From Streptomyces sp. NBC_01341 (GTDB lineage: Bacteria > Actinomycetota > Actinomycetes > Streptomycetales > Streptomycetaceae), in assembly GCF_035946055.1 (NCBI RefSeq), contig NZ_CP108364.1, positions 4,030,001 to 4,094,000 of the forward strand: DNA of 64,000 bases. The letters are read 5' to 3'. Both the position numbers and the translations under genes were made by a program. Shown here in pieces: positions 1 through 9,266 of the stretch. The notes beneath the pieces were generated by a model that did not search any database, had not been told where the DNA came from, and saw only the letters and a program-made list of their open reading frames with translations. How positions within the stretch are numbered: the stretch's first letter is position 1; each line of letters opens with the position of its first letter.

Positions 1-64
1 GCCGATCGGGCGCGGATGTGCGGTGACCGGGGCCGATGTCGGCGCCGGGCTCTAGGCTGGCCGG

Positions 65-976
65 GTGTCCGGAACGCCGGTGACAGTGCAGGCCAAGGGG
101 GCTGATGGGGTGTCGGGAGACAGGAATTCCGCCGTGGGCGAACAGGGTGCACGAAGTGGCAGAAATGCCGCAAAAGGGCAGAGTGGGGCGCCAACGGCCA
201 AGCCCGCGAAGCAGGAGTCGCATCTCGCGATGGTCCGCCGCGCCCGACGGATGAACCGCGAGCTCGCCGAGGTCTACCCGTACGCCCACCCGGAGCTGGA
301 TTTCCGCAATCCCTTCGAGCTCCTGGTCGCCACGGTCCTCTCCGCCCAGACCACCGACCTGAGGGTGAACCAGACCACCCCCGCGCTCTTCGCCGCCTAT
401 CCGACCCCCGAGGACATGGCCGCCGCCGTCCCCGAGGAACTGGAGGCGATCATCCGTCCGACCGGCTTCTTCAGGGCCAAGGCGCGGTCCCTGATGGGCC
501 TGTCCGCCGCTCTGAGGGACGACTTCGGTGGTGAGGTGCCGGGCCGCCTCGTCGATCTGGTGAAGCTTCCCGGCGTCGGGCGCAAGACGGCCAACGTCGT
601 CCTCGGCAACGCGTTCGGCGTGCCCGGCATCACGGTGGACACCCACTTCGGCCGGCTGGTCCGGCGGTGGAAGTGGACCGAGCAGGAGGACCCGGAGAAG
701 GTCGAGGCGGAGATCGCCGCGATCTTCCCGAAGAGCGAGTGGACGATGCTCTCGCACCGTGTGGTCTTCCACGGCCGCCGTATCTGCCATTCACGTAAAC
801 CGGCCTGCGGCGCCTGCCCCATCGCATCGCTCTGTCCCGCCTACGGCGAGGGCGAGACGGACCCGGAGAAGGCGAAGAAGCTCCTGAAGTACGAGATGGG
901 CGGTTACCCGGGGCAGCGCCTCAGCCCGCCCCCGGACTACCCGGGCAGCCCCGCTCCGCCCCTGGGAGCCGGGTGA
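65..976 (+). CDS. nth: Endonuclease III
   Basis: Base-excision-repair DNA glycosylase/AP lyase that removes oxidised pyrimidines. The helix-hairpin-helix LPGVGRKTANVV carries the expected catalytic Lys (about residue 174), and the catalytic Asp lies in VDTHFGRL (about residue 192). A C-terminal C-x6-C-x2-C-x5-C pattern (CHSRKPACGACPIASLC) supplies the [4Fe-4S] ligands. The 303-residue reading from GTG at 65 has a low-complexity N-terminal extension of about 50 residues compared with bacterial Nth. ATG at 230 (MVRRARRMN), with AGGAG about 12 bases upstream, is an alternative start. A NUDIX gene follows on the same strand. Function is confident; the start is not. Confidence 0.95.
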   Translation: MSGTPVTVQAKGADGVSGDRNSAVGEQGARSGRNAAKGQSGAPTAKPAKQESHLAMVRRARRMNRELAEVYPYAHPELDFRNPFELLVATVLSAQTTDLRVNQTTPALFAAYPTPEDMAAAVPEELEAIIRPTGFFRAKARSLMGLSAALRDDFGGEVPGRLVDLVKLPGVGRKTANVVLGNAFGVPGITVDTHFGRLVRRWKWTEQEDPEKVEAEIAAIFPKSEWTMLSHRVVFHGRRICHSRKPACGACPIASLCPAYGEGETDPEKAKKLLKYEMGGYPGQRLSPPPDYPGSPAPPLGAG

Positions 977-1058
977 ATTCGCCTTCGGCGGACCCGCCGG
1001 GCGGGGGGCGTGCGGAACGAATCGCCCGACGACATGCGTTGGACCGACGGGGGTGCAC

Positions 1059-1796
1059 ATGACGCACGCACAAAAGACACGGGCCGCCGACGGGGCTGCC
1101 GCAGAGGAGACGGACACGGCCAGCGACGACGCGATCGCCGTCACCACGGAAGGGCTGCCGGGCTGGCTCGACCCCGTCGCCCACGCGGCGCGGACCGTCC
1201 GTGCCCAGCAGCTCAGCCGCTTCCTGCCGCCCGAGAGCGGTGCGGGACGCCAGTCCGCCGTCCTGATCCTCTTCGGTGAGGGCGAGCGCGGTCCTGAACT
1301 GCTCCTGATGGAGAGATCCGGTTCCCTGCGCTCCCACGCCGGCCAGCCGTCCTTCCCCGGCGGCTCGCTCGATCCCGAGGACGGCGACCACACGACCACC
1401 GGACCGCTCCGGGCCGCGCTGCGTGAGGCGGAGGAGGAGACGGGGCTCGATCCGGACGGTGTCCAGCTCTTCGGAGTGCTTCCGCGGCTCTACATCCCGG
1501 TGAGCGGTTTCGTCGTCACGCCGGTCCTCGGATGGTGGCGGACACCCAGCCCGGTGGCTGCCGTCGATCCGGCCGAGACGGCACGGGTCTTCACCGTCCC
1601 CGTGGCGGATCTCACGGATCCCGCCAACCGGGCCACGGCAGTCCACCCGAGCGGGCACCAGGGCCCGGCATTTCTGGTCGAATCCGCACTCGTATGGGGC
1701 TTCACGGCCGGTTTGATCGACCGGATTGTGCACTACGCGGGATGGGAACGCCCCTGGGACAGGACCAAGCGGGTGCCGCTCGACTGGCGCGCATGA
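1059..1796 (+). CDS. NUDIX hydrolase, CoA pyrophosphatase (NudL) type
   Basis: Predicted Nudix pyrophosphatase of about 245 residues. The pattern ELLLMERSGSLRSHAGQPSFPGG immediately before the Nudix box matches the signature of the CoA-diphosphatase subfamily (UPF0035). The box itself follows as GG...REAEEETG with the metal-binding Glu residues intact. An N-terminal tail rich in Ala, Asp and Glu precedes the domain. ATG at 1059 is chosen because GGGGG lies five bases upstream; GTG at 1053 would add two residues. It lies between nth and the MarP-like protease on the same strand with gaps of about 80-90 bases, so co-transcription is possible. CoA turnover is inferred from the family signature only. 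Confidence 0.85.
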   Translation: MTHAQKTRAADGAAAEETDTASDDAIAVTTEGLPGWLDPVAHAARTVRAQQLSRFLPPESGAGRQSAVLILFGEGERGPELLLMERSGSLRSHAGQPSFPGGSLDPEDGDHTTTGPLRAALREAEEETGLDPDGVQLFGVLPRLYIPVSGFVVTPVLGWWRTPSPVAAVDPAETARVFTVPVADLTDPANRATAVHPSGHQGPAFLVESALVWGFTAGLIDRIVHYAGWERPWDRTKRVPLDWRA

Positions 1797-1887
1797 CAGG
1801 CTGACTCCCGTGCTGCGCTGTTCCGGGCCTGGCCCGGACCCCGTCCGACCGGACGGGCCAGGTGACGAATCTGCGAGGCTATAGACG

Positions 1888-3093
1888 GTGAACGTGCTCG
1901 ACATCCTGCTGCTCGTCGGCGCCGTGTGGTTCGCGGTCATCGGTTACCGCCAGGGTTTCGTCGTCGGCATCCTGTCCGTGATCGGGTTCCTGGGCGGTGG
2001 CCTCGCGGCCGTCTACCTGCTGCCGGTCATCTGGGACCAGGCGACCGACGGATCCGAGGTCTCCTCCACGGCCGCCATCGTCGCGGTCGTGATCGTGATC
2101 GTCTGTGCCTCGGTGGGCCAGGCGTTCACCACGCACCTCGGCAGCCGGCTCCGGCGGTACATCACGTGGTCCCCGGCCCGCGCCCTGGACGCCACGGGCG
2201 GCTCCCTGGTGAACGTGGTGGCCATGCTGCTCGTCGCCTGGCTGATCGGCTCCGCCCTGGCGGGTACGTCCTTGCCGACCCTGGGCAAGGAGGTCCGCAG
2301 CTCCTCGGTGCTGCTCGGGGTATCCCGGGTGATGCCCGCTCAGGCGTCCAACTGGTTCACCGACTTCTCCTCCGTCCTCGCGCAGAACGGCTTCCCGCAG
2401 GTCTTCAGCCCCTTCGCCAACGAGCCGATCACGGAGGTCGAGCCCCCGGATCCGGCGCTGGCCGGCAGCCAGGTCGCCGCCCGCGCGAAGAAGTCCATCG
2501 TCAAGGTCGTCGGCATGGCACCGGGTTGCGGCAAGGTCCTCGAAGGAACCGGCTTCGTGTTCTCCGACCGCCGGGTGATGACCAACGCACACGTGGTCGG
2601 CGGCGTCGACGAGCCGACCGTCCAGATCGGCGGCGAAGGCCGCCTGTACGACGCCAAGGTCGTCCTCTACGACTGGCAGCGCGACATCGCCGTACTGGAC
2701 GTCCCCGATCTCGATGCCGAGCCGCTGCGCTTCACCGGCACGGACGACGACGCGGAGAGCGGCGACAGCGCCATCGTCGCCGGCTTCCCCGAGAACGGTG
2801 CCTACGACGTGCGCTCCGCACGCATCCGGGGGCGCATCGATGCCAACGGCCCCGACATCTATCACCGGGGCACCGTGCGGCGCGATGTGTACTCCCTGTT
2901 CGCGACCGTGCGCCAGGGGAACTCGGGCGGCCCGCTGCTCACCCCCGAGGGCAAGGTCTACGGAGTGGTGTTCGCCAAGTCGCTCGACGACCCGGACACG
3001 GGGTACGCACTGACCGCCGACGAGATCCGCCAGGACATCGACCTAGGCAAGGCCTCGGCCCAGCAGGTCGACAGCCAGGGCTGCGCCCTCTGA
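1888..3093 (+). CDS. marP: MarP-like membrane serine protease (CvpA + trypsin domains)
   Basis: Membrane-anchored periplasmic serine protease of 401 residues, the same architecture as mycobacterial MarP (acid and oxidative stress resistance). Residues 1-150 form a CvpA-like domain of four hydrophobic segments. A linker (about 150-200) leads to a chymotrypsin-fold domain with the triad His235 (TNAHVVGG), Asp266 (QRDIAVLDV) and Ser346 (GNSGGPL). Cys214 (APGCGK) and a C-terminal Cys (SQGCAL) could form the disulfide reported for MarP; this is inference. The start is GTG at 1888 with GAGG upstream. A perfect 28-bp palindrome immediately downstream looks like its terminator. No PDZ domain is visible. 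Confidence 0.9.
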   Translation: MNVLDILLLVGAVWFAVIGYRQGFVVGILSVIGFLGGGLAAVYLLPVIWDQATDGSEVSSTAAIVAVVIVIVCASVGQAFTTHLGSRLRRYITWSPARALDATGGSLVNVVAMLLVAWLIGSALAGTSLPTLGKEVRSSSVLLGVSRVMPAQASNWFTDFSSVLAQNGFPQVFSPFANEPITEVEPPDPALAGSQVAARAKKSIVKVVGMAPGCGKVLEGTGFVFSDRRVMTNAHVVGGVDEPTVQIGGEGRLYDAKVVLYDWQRDIAVLDVPDLDAEPLRFTGTDDDAESGDSAIVAGFPENGAYDVRSARIRGRIDANGPDIYHRGTVRRDVYSLFATVRQGNSGGPLLTPEGKVYGVVFAKSLDDPDTGYALTADEIRQDIDLGKASAQQVDSQGCAL

Positions 3094-3100
3094 GAGCCGT

Positions 3101-3128
3101 ATGCCCTCCCCGGATCCGGGGAGGGCAT
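3101..3128 (+). terminator. Perfect palindromic terminator after marP
   Basis: A 28-base perfect inverted repeat centred on CGGATCCG begins eight bases after the marP stop codon. The outer arms are ATGCCCTCCC and GGGAGGGCAT. There is no U-tract, as is common for Streptomyces terminators. Confidence 0.75.
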
Positions 3129-3638
3129 GTGCGGGTGTGCGGTGTGCGGAAGCGGTGCCTGCGCGCCGCACAGGCACCCGGGACGGGGTGGCCGGCAGGC
3201 GGCACGTGCGGAAATCCGGACGGAACCCGGAACCCCTATGGGCCTCTGCTGTTACGCCCTCACGCCGGGGCCCCCGGAACCTGACGGTCCGGGAGCTCGC
3301 GCGCGGTGTGTGTCATTGAGGCGTGCCCGTCATCCGCGGGTATGACGGAGCCGAGCGGACACCCAGCGCGCCCGGCGCGTGAGAATGCGCGGAATTCCCA
3401 GTCGGAGATCGTGAAAATCACTCACATCGTGCACCCGGCTCCGGGAGCCGCCCCCCTCGTGAATGCTCGGACCAGCAGGAGCGGTCGAGCGGCGGTTGCG
3501 TGCTGCGTCACTGAAGTCGCGCGTCCAGCCCATACCCCGACGTCTGCCCGTGACCCATGGTCGGTAATCGCGTGCGAGTCAGCCAATTGGCTTATGCGGC
3601 AGGCAAGTGGCTGTTCGTCAGACAGGCGTGCCCATCGG
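3129..3638. other. Intergenic region, no gene supported
   Basis: About 500 bases lie between the marP terminator and the stop codon of the convergent hydrolase. Reading frames through it are short or antisense continuations with no recognisable protein features. A GGGTAT hexamer occurs at 3338-3343 without a convincing partner. No RNA gene was recognised. Confidence 0.5.
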
Positions 3639-4616
3639 TCACCGGTCGGGCTCGGGGTCCTTGAGCCAGTTGATGAGTTCGGTCGAGAAGCCGACCGGAT
3701 CCTCCTCGTGGGGGAAGTGCCCCAGACCGTCGAAAAGTCGCCACCTGTACGGTGCCTCGACGTACTCGCCCGATCCCGCGGAACTACGCGTCCGGATCGC
3801 CGGATCCAGCGAGCCGTGCAGATGCAGCGTCGGTACGCGTACCGGGCGTTTCATCCGGCGGTTGAACTGCACACCGTCCGGCCGTGCCAGGGAGCGGACC
3901 ATCCAGCGGTACGGCTCGATCGAGCAGTGCGCCGTCGACGGGATGCACATCGCACGGCGGTACACGTCCACCGTCGCGTCGTCGGGAAAGTCCGGGGTGC
4001 GCGGCCCCGACCAGTCGCGGATCATCCTCGCCACCAACGCGGCGTCGTCCGCGACGAGCTGACGTTCCGGCACCCAGGGGCGCTGGAACCCCCACACGTG
4101 CGAGCCGGCCCGGGACTGAGCGAGATCGGAGAGCATCGAGGAACGCCAGCGGCGAGGGTGCGGCATCGACGACACGACGAGCCGCCGCACCAGCTTGGGG
4201 CGCATCACGGCCGCCGTCCAGGCGAGGTAACCGCCCATGTCGTGGCCCACCAGCGCCGCGTCCGGCTCGCCGAGCGAGCGGATGACCCCCGTGACGTCGA
4301 GAGCCAGGTTCGCCGGGTCGTAACCCCGTGGCGTACGGTCGCTGCCGCCGACCCCGCGCAGGTCCATCGCCACCGCGCGGTAGCCGGCGTCGGCCAGAGC
4401 GGTCAGCTGATGGCGCCAGGTCCACCAGAACTGCGGGAAGCCGTGCAGCAGAAGCACCAACGGCCCGTCACCGAGCTCGGCGATGTGGAAACGTGCGCCG
4501 TTGGCCGCCACATCGCGGTGGGTCCAGGGCCCTTCGATTCGGACGGGGCCACCGGGACCGGCGGCCGCTCCCAATGGGCCAACCGGGCCGGATGCGCTGA
4601 AATCGGGGTCGGTCAT
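3639..4616 (-). CDS. Alpha/beta hydrolase, epoxide-hydrolase-like
   Basis: Predicted soluble alpha/beta-hydrolase of 325 residues. The nucleophile elbow reads VGHDMGG, so the nucleophile is Asp126 rather than Ser, as in epoxide hydrolases and haloalkane dehalogenases. The oxyanion-hole motif HGFPQFWWTWR (about 59-68) and a late His in GLGHFPHEEDP complete the expected set. The substrate cannot be told from sequence. The start ATG overlaps the stop of the upstream holin-like gene (ATGA, 4613-4616), so the two are probably translationally coupled. Reading frames extending further upstream run through the neighbouring gene and are not part of this protein. Confidence 0.9.
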   Translation of the reverse strand: MTDPDFSASGPVGPLGAAAGPGGPVRIEGPWTHRDVAANGARFHIAELGDGPLVLLLHGFPQFWWTWRHQLTALADAGYRAVAMDLRGVGGSDRTPRGYDPANLALDVTGVIRSLGEPDAALVGHDMGGYLAWTAAVMRPKLVRRLVVSSMPHPRRWRSSMLSDLAQSRAGSHVWGFQRPWVPERQLVADDAALVARMIRDWSGPRTPDFPDDATVDVYRRAMCIPSTAHCSIEPYRWMVRSLARPDGVQFNRRMKRPVRVPTLHLHGSLDPAIRTRSSAGSGEYVEAPYRWRLFDGLGHFPHEEDPVGFSTELINWLKDPEPDR

Positions 4617-5143
4617 GTGGATGAGCGTGTCACAGCGGCAGGCTTGTCCAGGACCGGACGGCCCTCGATCGCCCGGTCGGCGATCGAGCTGCCCTGGGTC
4701 TGCTCGATCGCGACCGCGGTCACGGCGGGGCGGGGGTGGGGCTTGACGCCCTGCAGCACCGCCGCGGTCTGCTTGGCCGAAGCGATGGACTTCTCCGGCG
4801 GCTTGACCTTCTTGAACTTGGCCAGCCCGAAGAGGGCGAGCAGCACGCCCAACAGGATGAACGCACCGCCCACGATCAGGAACGACCACGCGAGACCGAG
4901 GCCGAGATTGTGGATCCCGTAGGCCGCGGCGAAGCTCAGCACAGGAATCGCGAAGAGGATCAGCACGCCCGTGACGATGAACGCCACGCTGCCGATCACG
5001 CCGCGCTTGACGTCCTGGCGCACCTCGGCCTTGGCCAGCGCGATCTCGTCGTGCACCAGCGCGGACATCTCGGCCGTCGCCGAAGCGAACAGCTGGCCGA
5101 TACTACGGTCGGTGCTGCCCGCGTAGTTGCCGGGGTCGCTCAT
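4613..5143 (-). CDS. Phage-holin-family (Holin-X-like) membrane protein
   Basis: A 176-residue membrane protein of the actinobacterial putative Holin-X/DUF1469-like type. An amphipathic N-terminal stretch (SIGQLFASATAEMSALVHDEIALAKAEV) precedes two transmembrane segments (about residues 52-75 and 82-110). The C-terminal tail (KFKKVKPPEKS...) is basic and cytoplasmic. The family name is historical; these proteins are chromosomal housekeeping membrane proteins rather than prophage lysis genes, and no phage gene lies nearby. It overlaps the hydrolase by four bases and sits 40 bases after nhaA on the same strand, suggesting an nhaA-holinX-hydrolase operon. Confidence 0.85.
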   Translation of the reverse strand: MSDPGNYAGSTDRSIGQLFASATAEMSALVHDEIALAKAEVRQDVKRGVIGSVAFIVTGVLILFAIPVLSFAAAYGIHNLGLGLAWSFLIVGGAFILLGVLLALFGLAKFKKVKPPEKSIASAKQTAAVLQGVKPHPRPAVTAVAIEQTQGSSIADRAIEGRPVLDKPAAVTRSST

Positions 5144-5182
5144 CCCTGACTCCCTCTCCTTTTGCGTACATCCGATGTCAGA

Positions 5183-6586
5183 TCATGCCGGACTGTCCGG
5201 CTCGCTGCTCGCTGCCCCCGCCCGTTCGGCAAGGCGGCGGTGCTCCGCGGCCTTCCGCTCGAAGAGCGCGGCCATGCGCAGGTGGTACTCGGGGTCGTCC
5301 TGCTCGTACACGTCGGGAACCCCCGATTCGTCCTCGTCGAGCTCCTCCGCGTCGTACAGGGCCTTGTATCTGCGTACCCGGAGTTTGAGCAGTACACCGG
5401 AGAGTACGGCGGCAATCAGGGAACCGATGAGGACCGCCGCCTTGATCTCGTTGATCATGTCCTCGTTGCCGGTGAACGCCAGTTCCCCGATGAGCAGTGA
5501 AACGGTGAAACCGATGCCGGCCAGAGTCGCCACTGCGAAGACGTCGGCCCAGGCCAGGTCCTCGTTGAGCCGCGCCTTGGTGAAGCGGGTCACGAGCCAG
5601 GTGCCGCCGAAGACGCCCACGGTCTTGCCGACGACGAGACCGAGCACCACTCCGAGCGTTTCGGGCCGGGTGAACACGCCGGCCAGGGCATCGCCCTTGA
5701 GGACGACACCCGCTGAGAAGAGCGCGAACAGCGGAACCGCGACACCGGCCGACAGGGGGCGGACCATATGCTCGATGCGTTCTCCGGGGGACTGCGCCTC
5801 GCCCTCGCGCCGGGTACAGCGAAGCATGAGGCCCATGGCGACGCCGGCGATCGTGGCATGGACTCCGCTGTTGTACATCAGCCCCCAGATCACCAGCGCC
5901 AGCGGAAGGTAGACGTACCAGCCCCTCACACCGGCGCGCAGCAGCAGATGGAAGACGACGAGGCCGACGAACGCACCACCGAGGGCGAGGAAGTCGATGT
6001 CCTCGGTGAAGAAGACCGCGATGATGAGGATGGCGAAGAGGTCGTCGACGACCGCGAGGGTCAGGAGGAAGGCGCGCAGTGCCGCCGGCAGCGAGGTGCC
6101 GATGACCGCGAGGACAGCGAGCGCGAACGCGATGTCCGTGGCGGTGGGTACGGCCCAGCCGGCGGTGGTCCCGCCACCGAGCGCGGCGGTCAGGGCGTAG
6201 ACGACCGCGGGGACGGCCATGCCGCACAGCGCCGCCGCGACGGGCAGGGCCGCTGCGCGGGGGTCGCGGAGCTCACCGGCCACCAGCTCTCTCTTCAGCT
6301 CAAGGCCTGCGACGAAGAAGAAGACGGCAAGGAGCCCGTCGGCAGCCCAGTGGGCTACCGAGAGGTGCAGGCCGAGGGACTCCGGGCCGAAGTGGAAATC
6401 GCTGACCGCCGTGTAGCCGGAGCCGTAGGTGTTGGCCCAGATCAGCGCGGCGACGGCAGCGGCCAGCAGGATGACACCGCCGACCGTCTCGGTGCGCAGC
6501 GCCTCGGCGAGGTAGTTCCGCTCGGGCAGGGAGAGCCGGCCGAAGAGGGTGCCATGGCGGTCGGTCGGGGGAGCGGGCGGGGCCAC
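5183..6586 (-). CDS. nhaA: Na+/H+ antiporter NhaA
   Basis: Sodium-proton antiporter of 467 residues in the cytoplasmic membrane, used for pH and sodium homeostasis. About twelve hydrophobic segments are visible. The two adjacent ion-binding Asp residues appear in TLAVVDDLFAILIIAVFF, and PTATDIAFALAVLAV is also characteristic of NhaA. The C-terminal cytoplasmic tail (about 60 residues, acidic then basic, ending near RLAERAGAASSEPDSPA) is longer than in E. coli NhaA. It is the first gene of a minus-strand run with the holin-like and hydrolase genes. No NhaR-type regulator is adjacent. Confidence 0.96.
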   Translation of the reverse strand: MAPPAPPTDRHGTLFGRLSLPERNYLAEALRTETVGGVILLAAAVAALIWANTYGSGYTAVSDFHFGPESLGLHLSVAHWAADGLLAVFFFVAGLELKRELVAGELRDPRAAALPVAAALCGMAVPAVVYALTAALGGGTTAGWAVPTATDIAFALAVLAVIGTSLPAALRAFLLTLAVVDDLFAILIIAVFFTEDIDFLALGGAFVGLVVFHLLLRAGVRGWYVYLPLALVIWGLMYNSGVHATIAGVAMGLMLRCTRREGEAQSPGERIEHMVRPLSAGVAVPLFALFSAGVVLKGDALAGVFTRPETLGVVLGLVVGKTVGVFGGTWLVTRFTKARLNEDLAWADVFAVATLAGIGFTVSLLIGELAFTGNEDMINEIKAAVLIGSLIAAVLSGVLLKLRVRRYKALYDAEELDEDESGVPDVYEQDDPEYHLRMAALFERKAAEHRRLAERAGAASSEPDSPA

Positions 6587-7026
6587 GAGAGAAACCTCCG
6601 GGTCGGATTACGGCAGTGGTGGCATGGCGGATTCACCTGCCGACCAGACTTCCCGGCGCCCCTGTGGAGATGTCATATGAAGTTGTCGCCGCACTTGTCG
6701 TCGTCCTGTCGCCGCGTGCGCGCGGCTCAGGTGCGGTTCCTGCACGCTCGAGCGATCGTAACGCTCGTGGCGCGAAACGACGCACCTGCTTGCTCTGAGT
6801 GCATCCTCGATGGGCGCGTCCGACGGGTGACGAGAGCGCACGCTTGACATGCTCCGTCGGCGGAACCACCACTTCACGGGGGTGATCGGCACGCTATCCG
6901 GATTCGGCGCCGCCGGCCCGACAGCGTGCAGCGGTTCTCGCGTCACCGTTGCCCGTTGCGCCTGCTGTCAGCCCGTTGGCCCGTCGGCCTTGCCCGCCGG
7001 GTCCCTCATGTTCTGCTCAGGCAGCA
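6587..7026. other. Intergenic region upstream of nhaA, no gene supported
   Basis: The stretch between the nhaA start and the acs terminator must hold the nhaA promoter on the minus strand, but I see no clear -10/-35 pair. Short frames on both strands (for example a 112-codon minus-strand frame ending at 6608) have unconvincing composition and no recognisable domain. No tRNA or known RNA motif was seen. Confidence 0.45.
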
Positions 7027-7059
7027 CGAGGGGCACCCGGCGGTGCCGGATGCCCCTCG
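7027..7059 (-). terminator. Hairpin terminator downstream of acs
   Basis: Arms CGAGGGGCA (7027-7035) and TGCCCCTCG (7051-7059) pair perfectly, with a second nested stem CGGC/GCCG in the loop. It lies about 150 bases beyond the acs stop codon on the minus strand. Nothing encoded lies between them, so it is the best candidate for the end of the acs transcript. Confidence 0.6.
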
Positions 7060-7210
7060 TATGGTGTCAGCGGTGTCAGTGGTAGGCGTGTCGATGGCGA
7101 GCAGGTTTCCGCCCGGGGCGGGTCGTTCACTTGCTCGCGCCGTATCCGCGCCACGCCTTGCTGTGTTCCGCGCGCGGCTGTTCTGCCGGCCCGCTGTGTT
7201 CAGTCCCCGC

Positions 7211-9166
7211 TCAGTCCTCGGAGGACGCCGTGGGGAGCTGTGTCTGGATGAGCGCCATGACCGAGGAGTCGGTCAGCGTCGTGACGTCCCCCAGTTCCCG
7301 GTTCTCGGCGACATCGCGCAGGAGCCGGCGCATGATCTTGCCGGACCGCGTCTTCGGCAGTTCGGCGACCGGCAGGACCCGCTTGGGCTTCGCGATCGGC
7401 CCGAGTGTGGCGCCGACGTGGTTGCGCAGTTCGGCAACCAGTTCCTCGGAGGCGGTGGCGGTGCCGCGCAGTATGACGAAGGCGACGATGGCCTGACCGG
7501 TCGTTTCGTCGTTCGCGCCGACGACGGCCGCCTCGGCGACCGAGGGGTGCGAGACGAGGGCGGACTCGACTTCGGTGGTGGAGATGTTGTGCCCGGACAC
7601 GAGCATGACGTCGTCGACCCGGCCGAGGAGCCAGATGTCCCCGTCGTCGTCCTTCTTGGCCCCGTCGCCCGCGAAGTACTTGCCTTCGAAGCGCGACCAG
7701 TAGGTGTCGATGAAGCGCTGGTCGTCGCCCCAGATGGTGCGGAGCATCGACGGCCACGGCTCGGTGAGGACGAGATAGCCGCCCCCGCCGTTCGGTACCT
7801 CGTTCGCCTCGTCGTCGACCACGGTGGCGGAGATGCCGGGCAGGGCACGCTGAGCCGAACCGGGCTTGGTCGCCGTCACGCCGGGAAGCGGCGAGATCAT
7901 CATCGCGCCGGTCTCGGTCTGCCACCAGGTGTCCACGACCGGACACGCGTCGGCGCCGATGTGCTTGCGGTACCAGACCCACGCCTCGGGGTTGATCGGC
8001 TCACCGACCGAACCCAGGACGCGCAGGGACGACAGGTCGAACTTGGCGGGGATGTCGTCCCCCCACTTCATGAAAGTCCGGATCGCGGTCGGCGCGGTGT
8101 AGAGGATCGTGACGCCGTACTTCTGCACGATCTCCCAGAAGCGTCCCTGGTGCGGGGTGTCCGGCGTGCCCTCGTACATGACCTGGGTCGCACCGTTGGC
8201 CAGCGGGCCGTAGACGATGTACGAGTGTCCGGTCACCCAGCCGACGTCGGCGGTGCACCAGTACACGTCCGACTCCGGCTTGAGGTCGAAGACCGCGTTG
8301 TGCGTGTAGGACGCCTGGGTCAGGTAGCCACCGGAGGTGTGCAGAATGCCCTTCGGCTTACCGGTCGTCCCCGAGGTGTACAGGATGAAGAGCGGCTGCT
8401 CCGCGTCGAAAGCCTCCGGGGTGTGCTCGGCCGGCTGCCGACCGGTGATCTCGTGCCACCAGACGTCACGGCCCTCGTTCCACGCGGTGTCCTGCCCGGT
8501 GCGCCGGATCACGAGGACATGCTCGACGCTGTCGACTCGGGCGACTGCTGCGTCCACCGCGGGCTTGAGCGCGGAGGGCTTGCCGCGGCGGTAGCCGCCG
8601 TCGGCGGTGATGACGACCTTGGCATCGGCGTCCTGGATTCGGGCGGCGATGGCGTCAGCGGAGAAGCCCCCGAAGACGACGGAGTGCGCGGCGCCGATGC
8701 GGGCGCAGGCCAGCATCGCGACGGCGGCCTCGGGGATCATCGGCAGATAGACGGCGACCCGGTCACCCTTGGAGACGCCCAGCTCGATGAGAGCGTTGGC
8801 GGCGCGGGAGACTTCGTCCTTCAGTTCCGCGTAGGTGATCGCGCGGCTGTCGCCGGGCTCGCCCTCGAAGTGGATGGCGACTCGGTCGCCGTTGCCTGCC
8901 TCGACGTGCCGGTCCACGCAGTTGTAGGCGACGTTGAGCTTGCCGTCCGCGAACCACTTCGCGAAGGGGGGATTGCTCCAGTCCAGTGTTTCGGTCGGCT
9001 CCGTGGCCCAGGTCAGGCGACGGGCCTGCTCGGCCCAGAAGCCCAGCCGGTCCGCCTCGGCCTGCTCATACGCCTCCGCTGTCACGTTGGCGTTCGCGGC
9101 CAGATCGGCAGGCGGTGCGAACCGCCGCTCCTCCTTGAGCAGATTGGCCAGGCTTTCGTTGCTCAC
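7211..9166 (-). CDS. acs: Acetyl-CoA synthetase (AMP-forming)
   Basis: Activates acetate to acetyl-CoA via acetyl-AMP. About 651 residues, standard length. The AMP-binding core motif is YTSGTTGKPKG, the catalytic-loop motif is VDTWWQTETG, and the C-terminal KTRSGKIMRR carries the Lys that in this family is reversibly acetylated. GTG at 9166 (VSNESLANLL) is preferred because GGGAG lies five bases upstream; an in-frame ATG at 9178 overlaps that ribosome-binding site. It is downstream of the SulP-carbonic anhydrase gene on the same strand but separated by 200 bases. That gap contains a DasR-like palindrome (9251-9266), suggesting its own regulated promoter. Confidence 0.96.
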   Translation of the reverse strand: MSNESLANLLKEERRFAPPADLAANANVTAEAYEQAEADRLGFWAEQARRLTWATEPTETLDWSNPPFAKWFADGKLNVAYNCVDRHVEAGNGDRVAIHFEGEPGDSRAITYAELKDEVSRAANALIELGVSKGDRVAVYLPMIPEAAVAMLACARIGAAHSVVFGGFSADAIAARIQDADAKVVITADGGYRRGKPSALKPAVDAAVARVDSVEHVLVIRRTGQDTAWNEGRDVWWHEITGRQPAEHTPEAFDAEQPLFILYTSGTTGKPKGILHTSGGYLTQASYTHNAVFDLKPESDVYWCTADVGWVTGHSYIVYGPLANGATQVMYEGTPDTPHQGRFWEIVQKYGVTILYTAPTAIRTFMKWGDDIPAKFDLSSLRVLGSVGEPINPEAWVWYRKHIGADACPVVDTWWQTETGAMMISPLPGVTATKPGSAQRALPGISATVVDDEANEVPNGGGGYLVLTEPWPSMLRTIWGDDQRFIDTYWSRFEGKYFAGDGAKKDDDGDIWLLGRVDDVMLVSGHNISTTEVESALVSHPSVAEAAVVGANDETTGQAIVAFVILRGTATASEELVAELRNHVGATLGPIAKPKRVLPVAELPKTRSGKIMRRLLRDVAENRELGDVTTLTDSSVMALIQTQLPTASSED

Positions 9167-9250
9167 GACATCTCCCATTCCCAGGGTGTCCGTTGTGTCC
9201 CGGGGGACAGCTCATCAGGCTGCGGGCCAGGTGACAAGTGTCTGCCGGGA

Positions 9251-9266
9251 ATTGGTTTAGACCTGT
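9251..9266 (-). promoter_or_regulatory. Candidate DasR-responsive element (dre) upstream of acs
   Basis: The 16-mer ATTGGTTTAGACCTGT matches 12 of 16 positions of the dre consensus as I remember it (AGTGGTCTAGACCACT), including the core TGGT-x-TAGACC. It lies about 85 bases upstream of the acs start in a 200-base intergenic region. DasR is the GntR-family N-acetylglucosamine regulator of Streptomyces. GlcNAc catabolism releases acetate, so control of acs would make metabolic sense. Binding is inference from sequence. Confidence 0.45.

Noticed and set aside
3306..4922. 538-codon plus-strand frame opposite the epoxide-hydrolase-like gene
   Set aside because: The minus-strand gene has catalytic motifs and couples to its neighbour; the plus frame is its mirror.
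4613..5143. Holin-like name suggesting a prophage
   Set aside because: No phage structural, lysis or integrase gene is nearby; this family is chromosomal in Streptomyces.
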